Positions 58,301-64,000 of a stretch of DNA of 64,000 nucleotides are shown here, piece by piece (positions within the stretch are counted from its first letter, which is position 1; each line of letters starts with the position of its first letter). The position numbers and the translations under genes are program-made. The notes under the pieces were generated by a model. It searched no databases, was not told the origin of the DNA, and was given only the letters and a program-made list of their open reading frames with translations. This DNA is from Hygrocybe punicea. Taxonomy: Eukaryota > Basidiomycota > Agaricomycetes > Agaricales > Hygrophoraceae. Location of the stretch: contig OY744465.1 in the NCBI GenBank assembly GCA_963556145.1, positions 6,820,001 through 6,884,000 on the forward strand, given 5' to 3'.

Positions 58301-59597
58301 CAAAGAAGAAAGGGGATGCATAAGGTGATTTCGATGGTCGAATTCGTCCTGTTTTGAGATTATCATCGAGAAACTTGTCGAGGTCTTGTTTTTCGACGGG
58401 AGACAACGGATATAGCTTGCAGTCGTGGTGGTCTGGCGCATCCGGTTTCAGGGTAATTGCATGATCCCAAGGTTTCCGTGCAGGTAACTCATCAAAACCA
58501 GAGGGTTCAAAGACATCGCGATATTCATGATACGTTTCGGGGATTAGTTCTTCGAATGATTTCTCTTTTTGTTGTTTCTGTGCATTGATCGCGAGTTCTG
58601 TTGATTTGGTCATGAATGAACAAAAATGCGCTGGGCTCATTGTTTCTTCCATAACTTGATCGAACCAAAGTGGTCGTTCCCAGACTACGGTATTGAATTC
58701 GGTTGACCGTATCGTCGATGGTTTGCCACAACCCAAAAGACATCGCGAGAACTTGACCTCGTTTTCGCGCCAATCAATTTCTGGGTTATGTTTTTTGAGC
58801 CAGTCGTATCCGAGGAAGATGTCCATTTTCGCTAACGTTGTTACCGCGAAACGAAGTAATTCTTGATGATCCCCAAGTCGCATTTGCAACTCGCAATATT
58901 CAGTGATCTGTCCTGTTTTTGGTTGCGTCCCATCGCTCATATACGAGTTGAACGGGTTTACGTATGGCTTCATGGGAATGTTATGTGCTTTAACGTAACC
59001 GATATCGATTGCACAGATCGTACAACCGCAATCGATCAAACCGGTCATGGGATATTGACGACCATCTTGAGTGACCGAGACGAAACCATGGACGAGTAAT
59101 GCCATACGAAGTTCAGAATCTTTCTGTGTTACTGCTCGTATTGGTTCGAGAGTTCGTGGTTCATGTGACGATTCTTGTGGCATGTTTTGTACCAACCATC
59201 GAACTGCTTCGTCAATCGTACGACGATTGAGAGAAAGCACCAAACCTGGTGAAATCTTCTCGGTCCATTGACCGTATACATCATAATCAAGCAAGAGGTC
59301 GAGGGCAAAACCCATTGTGGTCGATCGGATAGCCACAATCGTTTCCATGGCATTGAATTCAGATTCGATCGTTGTTTTCTTCTTCGTTGTTTTGTCTTCA
59401 TCAGCTGTAACATGGGTATCTTGCCACGTGTTACTTTCCTGTTTCGGTTTCGTTTCTGGTTGTTCTTTTGGTTGTTGTCTTAGGTCATTGCGGAGGTCTT
59501 TGAGTTTCGAAAATACACCATTAAATTGTTTGCATATGTGTACATCTTTCTCGAGTTGTGCGATCGTGGCCTCCTGCGCTTCACGTCGCTTTCTCAA
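55311..59597 (-). CDS. Pol polyprotein of G2 with chromodomain and C-terminal ASCH-like domain
   Basis: About 1428 codons, -1 frame to Gag. Protease with I-D-C-G-C (Asp189; Cys replaces the usual Ser/Thr) and IFLGYDWL; RT with FFVSKKDAAKRRPIQDYRWL, FTKLDVRWGFNNV and YMDD (544-547); RNase H with IIECDASDYAIGA and DHRNLEYY; integrase with the zinc HHCC (HHDNPTAGHPG ... CTGC), D925, D985 and E1021 (D-35-E); a chromodomain (about 1217-1262, YEIEHILDS, YYLVHWLDYP, DSWIP); then, after a Ser/Pro linker, residues 1297-1390 resembling ASCH domains. Start TTG is only formal; expression probably needs frameshifting at 59597-59603. The frame is intact throughout. Confidence 0.95.
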   Translation of the reverse strand: MRKRREAQEATIAQLEKDVHICKQFNGVFSKLKDLRNDLRQQPKEQPETKPKQESNTWQDTHVTADEDKTTKKKTTIESEFNAMETIVAIRSTTMGFALDLLLDYDVYGQWTEKISPGLVLSLNRRTIDEAVRWLVQNMPQESSHEPRTLEPIRAVTQKDSELRMALLVHGFVSVTQDGRQYPMTGLIDCGCTICAIDIGYVKAHNIPMKPYVNPFNSYMSDGTQPKTGQITEYCELQMRLGDHQELLRFAVTTLAKMDIFLGYDWLKKHNPEIDWRENEVKFSRCLLGCGKPSTIRSTEFNTVVWERPLWFDQVMEETMSPAHFCSFMTKSTELAINAQKQQKEKSFEELIPETYHEYRDVFEPSGFDELPARKPWDHAITLKPDAPDHHDCKLYPLSPVEKQDLDKFLDDNLKTGRIRPSKSPYASPFFFVSKKDAAKRRPIQDYRWLNSWTVDDKYPLPLINDIINQLAEAKFFTKLDVRWGFNNVRIKEGDEHKAAFLTPKGLFEPTVMFFGLKNSPPTFQRLMNHVFRYEIREGWLLVYMDDILIFSKSLEENQRRTKQVLKIFRENNLFLKPKKCTFDKPKVDYLGLIVGEGQVQMDPVKTNAITDWPVPTNLTELQRFIGFLNFYRRFVENFSQIAAPLHRLTGKAKWDWTEEQQNAFDRLKTIITTDPILVLPTPDKKFIIECDASDYAIGAILSQEQSDGLFRPVAYMSTTMSPAERNYQIFDKELLAIIRSFEEWRHFLLGAKEQVDVFTDHRNLEYYRKPQDLTRRQARWIAFLQDYNFRLLYRKGSQNKKADLLSRRVDHKPKEIDNAGMVGLTNSLFIPPEQAIRQILHTSPTNDNIIALHHDNPTAGHPGRDKTIELISRTTTWPTIREDVERYINGCTGCQQNKPRRGKQLGQLFPHDVPPYNWHTISVDMIGPLPESHGFDAILVVVDKRSKHPIFVATNTTLTSEGWARLFRDHVFKRFGMPHFVISDRGSVFVSRFITELYSLIGIKGRPTTAYHPRADGQTERMNQELEIFLRFFTNYRQDDWHEWLALAEFALANRESSAIKTSPFFATQGQHPWTGLMPDIHTPIANEAVHDFITRMKTIQQKIGEIADVTKQTMKDKYDSHVKKIVFSPGDKVWLNGKNLTTDRPSKKLDNQQFGPFTVLDKIGSSSYKLKLPKTWKIFPIFNVALLSPFRPPSSPIQQKYHLRPPPEIIDNDDHYEIEHILDSCIRRNKLYYLVHWLDYPRDEDSWIPASETAYCQDLVDDFHKLHPCAPSSLSLRSLFTLPPSVIPPFSSSSILLAIYPHNAALILDGSKNHEFRKYLFPPGITHAYLYETAPIDAVTSIIEISSPVVAPARIADTAGFGNLDFNSRKKICPYAFPIVHCYRLPSPIPSAALSHDYDISTPHRFSLLPSSFTRDHPVNPDHLVY
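55428..55709 (-). other. ASCH-like domain at the C-terminus of G2 Pol
   Basis: Residues ~1297-1390: ILLAIYPHNAALILDGSKN then G-x-K-x-x-E-x-R (G-S-K-N-H-E-F-R, 1312-1319), K-Y-L-F-P, AYLYETAPIDAVTSIIEI and a late Y-A-F-P-I-V. ASCH (PUA-like fold) proteins share the GxKxxExR signature, a following Y-x-x-x-P strand and an I-x-x-x-I-E-I strand. They are thought to bind nucleic acids or modified nucleotides. Confidence 0.75.
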
Positions 59598-60607
59598 AAA
59601 CCCTCTTGCTTCAACTTCATCGCAGCCAATTCATCCATTAATGCGGCAATTCGAGCGTCTTTGCCATCGTCTTGTTGTTGTCTCGGCGTTTGTTGAACAG
59701 TGTCCATAGAACGAATCTGTTGCCGTCCTTGTTGTTCCGGACAATTGCGTGAGATGTGTCCGGGTTGTCGACATTTGAAACAGATTCCTTTCTTCATGAA
59801 ATCCAACCGTTGCTCGTCCGTTAAACGAGTAAACGTTTGTTGTCGGGGTGTCGTTTGTCGTGTATCGACGTCCATCGGGACAGATTCTGACTGTGGACGA
59901 GGTGTTGATGTTTGTTGTGGTCGGGGGGTTGTCGATGCGGTTGGTGTGTTTGGGTTATATCGTGTTTTTGTGGATGAACTCATAGTTCGTATCTGGTTCT
60001 GACGACGTCGCCATTGTTGGTCCAATTGAACCGTTTGCGTACGCCATTCGTCGACGGTGGTTGGGATCTTCATACCGGTGTAGATCTGGTCGATCAGTGG
60101 TTTGTTCATATGTAGTTCGACGAGTTGAATGAGATATTCGTCGTTCAAGAGTTCGCCAAGCCCAGCAATGCGTCGGAGAGTGTCAAACTCAATCCAGAAT
60201 TCATCGGCTGTCATTTTTCCTTGGCGCAGGTCGTTCAACTTTGTCAGTGCGTCCTTCTTCTGATCCGGTTTCTCAAAATGCCGCTTGAATTCCTTGGTGA
60301 AGTCCTCCAGGGATCCGAAGTTGATGGGGGAGTGCTGTAGGGCAATGTCGACGTACTCGTCTGCCCATCGTCCAGCGAGTCCGCCTTGCAGGTACGAGAG
60401 GATAAAAAGGATTTGTTTTTCTTCACTGTCGAATGCAGTCCTGTTTGCACGGATGTAAATGAAGGCACTGCGGAAGAATGTTTTGAATCCTTCTTTGTTC
60501 CCATCGTACTTAGTCGGCGGAGCAATATGAGATTTTGGAGGCGACGGGGCTGCGGGTGAAACAGTGGTGGTGTCTCGGGTTTTGTGGTTCTCTTCGGTGT
60601 CTGACAT
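59594..60607 (-). CDS. Gag of G2
   Basis: 337 codons, ATG 60607 to TGA 59594. Capsid-like region (KYDGNKEGFKTFFRSAFIYI, FILSYLQGGLAGRWADEYVD, FKRHFEKPDQKKDALTKL), Gln/Thr-rich linker, zinc knuckle CFKCRQPGHISRNC (CX2CX4HX4C), and a short coiled tail ending just after the slippery site. Forms the cytoplasmic virus-like particle in relatives. Confidence 0.93.
   Translation of the reverse strand: MSDTEENHKTRDTTTVSPAAPSPPKSHIAPPTKYDGNKEGFKTFFRSAFIYIRANRTAFDSEEKQILFILSYLQGGLAGRWADEYVDIALQHSPINFGSLEDFTKEFKRHFEKPDQKKDALTKLNDLRQGKMTADEFWIEFDTLRRIAGLGELLNDEYLIQLVELHMNKPLIDQIYTGMKIPTTVDEWRTQTVQLDQQWRRRQNQIRTMSSSTKTRYNPNTPTASTTPRPQQTSTPRPQSESVPMDVDTRQTTPRQQTFTRLTDEQRLDFMKKGICFKCRQPGHISRNCPEQQGRQQIRSMDTVQQTPRQQQDDGKDARIAALMDELAAMKLKQEGF
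59597..59603 (-). promoter_or_regulatory. -1 frameshift slippery heptamer at the Gag-Pol junction
   Basis: In sense orientation G-GGT-TTT-TGA: GGGTTTT fits X-XXY-YYZ in the Gag frame and is followed at once by the Gag stop. A -1 slip gives GGG-TTT-TTG-AGA and enters Pol. A downstream stimulatory structure was not assessed. Confidence 0.7.
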
Positions 60608-60846
60608 TCTGGTTTGGGTGTGGAATTGAGATTGATAGTGAGAAGTAGATGTTGGAGGAGGAAATGATGACGAGGGGAAAGGCGCGGTTCGGACACTTGT
60701 CTGTGTTGCGACGTATTGGTCGAAGTCGTCGTCAGAGGAATCTGACGTTTCGGGCGCGAGATGGTATTCGTCGTTGCGTTCTGAGTCTGGGGTTTGGTAT
60801 CGTCGGGGTTCCAGGTCGTCTTGGTTTATTGTCGAGGAAGTAGAGA
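60608..60846 (-). other. Leader of G2
   Basis: About 240 bp between the priming site and the Gag ATG. No further motif recognised. Confidence 0.5.
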
Positions 60847-60857
60847 AAGTTTAGTAT
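60847..60857 (-). other. Self-priming site of G2
   Basis: Sense ATACTAAACTT begins 2 bases inside the 5' LTR end and is the exact complement of AAGTTTAGTAT in the LTR (61001-61011), which lies ~30 bp after a TATATAAT box (61038-61045) and so near the expected transcript start. Confidence 0.75.
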
Positions 60858-60859
60858 TA

Positions 60860-61423
60860 TGTTACGGATCGCTGTTCTTATGACGGCGGACTCCGGCAAC
60901 AATAAACCAAACGAGGATGTATAAGGAAGAAAGCGAGTACAAACGGATGAAAGAGGAGAGGTATCTGGGTTTCGTGATAGCGATCGGGGGAAGAGTAGCT
61001 ATACTAAACTTAAAGTTATTGACTACGAATGTCAATGATTATATACTAGTGAACAACTTTAGGGCCGGCTTCTTCGTCATGCGTGGCTGCGTGGAGGATA
61101 AGCTCCGGGATGAACGGCGTCTTGCTTGGCTTCGTGGTCTGTACGTTTTGGGGTGCCAACGAGGTGGCCAACGGCTGTGTTGTAGGTCCGGTGTCAGCAG
61201 ACAGCTGATCCGATGATTATGTTGCGCGGTGTTATTGAGTGCTTGTATCAACATGTATGATGTATCGGCGGTGATCGGTTGATGAGGGTAATCACGGGGA
61301 TTGGGATACCGTCGTTGGTTGTCGTCGACGATGTTCCGGACCCAGGTTATGATGTTGTCTTGTGACGTTGAGTCAGGGACGTCGGGGTCGGAAGCGGGGG
61401 TTAAATCGGGGTAAAACGTAACA
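60860..61423 (-). repeat. 5' LTR of G2
   Basis: 564 bp, two differences from the 3' LTR by eye (in GGCCGGCTT versus GGCCAGCTT and in CAACATG versus CAACGTG). TATATAAT and the predicted transcript start are described under the self-priming site. Confidence 0.95.
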
Positions 61424-61427
61424 TGAT

Positions 61428-62341
61428 TGTTACATTTTTCAACTCCGCAACTCCGATTCCGACTCCACTACCCACGATGACGATTCCACTTTACCATACC
61501 TTCCTTTTTCGTTCCCCTTTACCTTTTGTCTTCTTTTGGACATTGTTGTTTATTCTTGTCCTTGTTCTCTTTTCTTCCTTTCTTCTTCTAGAACAATCCA
61601 GACCGACCATGGACACATCCCCACGTTACCTTGCTGTACCCGAATAGTCTCCTTGCCGACGGACATCATCGCTATTGTCTTTTCCCTTGCCCTGACATAT
61701 TGTTGACTTCATCCCACGACAAACCGATTTACAATGGCTGTACTCCCAACACAGCTAATTACCGTAATCATCATTGGCAGCATCGCCATCACCTTCCTGA
61801 TCGGTTTTTACCTTGTTATGTTCTATCTTTGGCATCGGTACCGAAACCCTTCTGCCATCAATACTTCCGATCATCGACGACAATCAACGACGATATCCAA
61901 ATCCACATGACTATCCTCATCATCCGATTGCCGCCGATACATCATACACGTTGGTACAAGCCCTTAATAATACCGCGCAGCACAATCACCGAATCAGCTG
62001 TCTGCTGACACCGGACATGCAACATAGCCGATGGCCACCACGTTGGCACCCTAAAACGCACAGACCACGAAGCACACGAAGACGCCGTTCATCTCGGAGC
62101 TTATCCTCGACGCAGCCACGCATGACGAAGAAGCCAACCCTGAAGTCGTTCGATAGTATTTAGTCGGACAATTGTAGTCAGTAACCTTAAGTTTAGTCTA
62201 GCTACTCTTCCCCCGATTGCTACCTGACACCTAGACTCCTCCTTCTTCATACATTTGTTTGTATCCGCTTCTCTCTTTATCAATCATCCTCGTTTGGTTC
62301 TTTGTTGCCGGAGTCCGCTATAAGAACAGCGATCCGTAACA
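61428..62341 (+). repeat. 5' LTR of gypsy element G3
   Basis: 914 bp, TGTTACATTTTTC...GATCCGTAACA. Its 3' half matches the G2 LTR, its 5' half matches the solo LTR at 36477-38061. AAGTTTAGTCT (62189-62199) lies ~30 bp after a weak TATTTAG. Only TGAT separates it from G2. Confidence 0.9.
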
Positions 62342-62343
62342 TA

Positions 62344-62354
62344 AGACTAAACTT
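62344..62354 (+). other. Self-priming site of G3
   Basis: AGACTAAACTT, 2 bases after the LTR, exactly complementary to AAGTTTAGTCT at 62189-62199. Differs from the G2 site by one compensated base pair. Confidence 0.75.
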
Positions 62355-62588
62355 TCTTTACTCCCTCGACAAACGAACCAAAACAACCTGGAACCTCGAC
62401 GATACCGAACCCCAAACTGGGAACACGACGACGAATATCACCTTGCACCCGAGACGTCAGAATCTTCTGACGACGATTTCGACCACTACGTCGCAGAACA
62501 GACTACCTTCCGACCCCCGTCTTTCCCCCCGCCATCATTTTCTGCTTCAACACTTACTCTTCACCATCAAACACACAGACACACCAGA

Positions 62589-64000
62589 ATGTCAGACACC
62601 GAAGAAAACCATGAAGTCCAAGACACCACCGCTGTTGCACCTGCAGCCCCGTCATCTCCCAAATCTCATATCGCTCCGCCGGCTAAATACGATGGAAACA
62701 AGGCGGGATTCAAAACGTTCCTCCGAAGTGCCCATATCTATATCCGAGCAAACAGAACCGCTTTCGATTCAGAGGAGAAGCAAATCCTTTTTATCCTCTC
62801 GTATTTGCAAGGCGGACTCGCCGGACGATGGGCGGACGAGTACGTCGACATTGCCTTGCAGCACGACCCCGTCAACTTCGGAAGTCTGGATGACTTCACG
62901 AAGGAATTTAGACGCCACTTTGAAAAACCGGATCAGAAGAAGGACGCATTGACAAAGTTGAACGACTACGTCAAGGAAAAATGACAGCAGACGAATTCTG
63001 GATCGAGTTTGATACTCTCCGACGTCTTGCTGGGCTGAGCGAAATGTTCAACGAGAGTTATCTCATCCAACTCGTCGAACTCCACATGAACAAACCATTG
63101 ATCGATCAAATCTATACTGGGATGATGATCCCAACTACCATCGAGGAATGGCGCGAACAAACGGTCAGACTTGATCAACAATGGCGACGTCGTCAGGAAC
63201 AAGTACGATCGATGAATCTACCCACAAAAACACGATACAATCCAAACGCGACAACCACATCGACTACTCCTCGAACACAACAAACATCAGTACCTCGCCC
63301 ACAGTCGGAATCTGTCCCGATGGACATTGACAAACAGCAAACGTTACCTCAACGGCAAACGTTTACCCGCTTGACGGATGAACAACGGTTGGATTTCATG
63401 AAGAAAGGAATTTGTTTTAAATGTCGACAACCCGGACACATCTCACGTAACTGTCCGGAACAACAAGGACGGCAACAGATTCGTTCTATGAATCCGTTCA
63501 ACTCCTACATGAGTGATGGAACGCAACCAAAAACAGGACAGATCACGGAATATTGTGAGTTACAAATGCGTGTTGGCGATCATCAAGAATTACTCCGTTT
63601 TGCGGTAACAACATTGGCCAAGATGGATATTTTCCTCGGATACGATTGGTTGAAGAAGCACAACCCAGAAATTGATTGGCGAGAAAACGAGATCAAGTTT
63701 TCTCGATGTCTTTCTGGTTGCGGAACGTCATCAATAATACGTTCAACTGAATTTGACACGGTAGTTTGGGAACGACCCCTTTGGTTCGATCAAGTTATGG
63801 AGGAAACAATGGATCCCATACACTTTCGCTCCTTTATGACGAAGTCAACAGAACTTGCCATCAAAGCACAAGAACAACAAAAAGAAAAGACCTTCGAGGA
63901 ATTGGTACCCGAAACATATCATGAATATCGAGATGTTTTCGAACCGTCTGGCTTTGATGAATTACCCGCACGAAAACCATGGGATCACGCTATAACGTTG
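62589..64000 (+). pseudogene. Gag-Pol of gypsy element G3, frameshifted and deleted, cut by window end
   Basis: Gag starts at ATG 62589 and closely matches G2 Gag, but the frame breaks near 62970 (where G2 reads NDLRQGKMTADEF). After that the frame is open through the zinc knuckle CFKCRQPGHISRNC to Q-I-R-S-M at about 63489, where it jumps directly to NPFNSYMSDGT of Pol (residue ~214 in G2). The deletion removes the Gag tail, the frameshift site and the protease active-site Asp, and leaves Gag and Pol in one frame. The remaining sequence runs to L-P-A-R-K-P-W-D-H at the end of the window, before the RT core. Confidence 0.92.

Larger units (their letters stand above)
54288..61423 (-). mobile_element. 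Full-length Ty3/gypsy chromovirus G2
   Basis: LTRs of 564 bp at 54288-54851 and 60860-61423 differ at two positions by eye. Gag and Pol are open, domain order PR-RT-RNaseH-IN-chromodomain plus an ASCH-like tail. TGATG precedes and TGATT follows, an imperfect target duplication. The tRNA-type PBS is replaced by a self-complementary 11-mer. A young, possibly active copy that cut Crypton copy 2. Confidence 0.95.

Overview
This looks like a transposon-rich piece of a mushroom-forming basidiomycete (Agaricomycete) genome. The evidence is short 50-60 bp GT-AG introns, a multi-exon basidiomycete-type alpha-kinase, an integrase-like DDE gene of a basidiomycete type, a Crypton with a Gcr1-like C-terminus, a Ngaro/DIRS-type tyrosine-recombinase retrotransposon, and Ty3/gypsy elements including a chromovirus. 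All names rest on reading translations and motifs by eye; no database search was run.

Layout. 1-15 kb holds a three-gene set: a LodA-like quinoprotein amino-acid oxidase (minus strand), a divergent VioB/ferritin-like gene (plus) and a LodB-like flavoprotein (plus). Each is split by different DNA elements: foldback elements in lodA, a TIR element with a nested pogo-type MITE in vioB, and a foldback element in a lodB intron that itself carries a 3.4 kb hAT-like element. The hAT-like element holds a ~150-bp satellite and a captured Hsp70 fragment. For several insertions, removing the element and one target duplication restores the reading frame. 15-19 kb has a small doubtful gene and a two-exon membrane protein. 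19-24 kb is a Ngaro/DIRS-like element (Gag, RT-RNase H, tyrosine recombinase). 25.7-28.4 kb is an alpha-kinase gene and 28.6-30.3 kb a convergent DDE/integrase-like gene. 31.4-52.1 kb is a Crypton interrupted at its stop codon by a 17.3-kb gypsy element (G1). G1 contains a 1.6-kb solo LTR and a 2.4-kb short-LTR (TRIM-like) element with a 572-codon ORF. 53.2-54.3 kb is a second, truncated Crypton. 54.3-61.4 kb is a full-length, young gypsy chromovirus (G2, minus strand). 61.4 kb to the window end is a related, deleted gypsy (G3, plus strand).

How the parts relate. In bacteria LodB-type flavoproteins mature LodA-type oxidases; a VioB-like ferritin-domain protein between them suggests a eukaryotic amino-acid oxidation cluster, now probably dead. 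The retroelements show several mechanistic signals: covarying self-priming sites in G2 and G3, a -1 slippery heptamer in G2, a C-terminal ASCH-like domain in the G2 polyprotein, a covarying GNRA-loop hairpin and identical primer binding site shared by G1 and the TRIM-like element, and arrays of GATA-type and Gcn4/AP-1-type sites in the G1 LTR.
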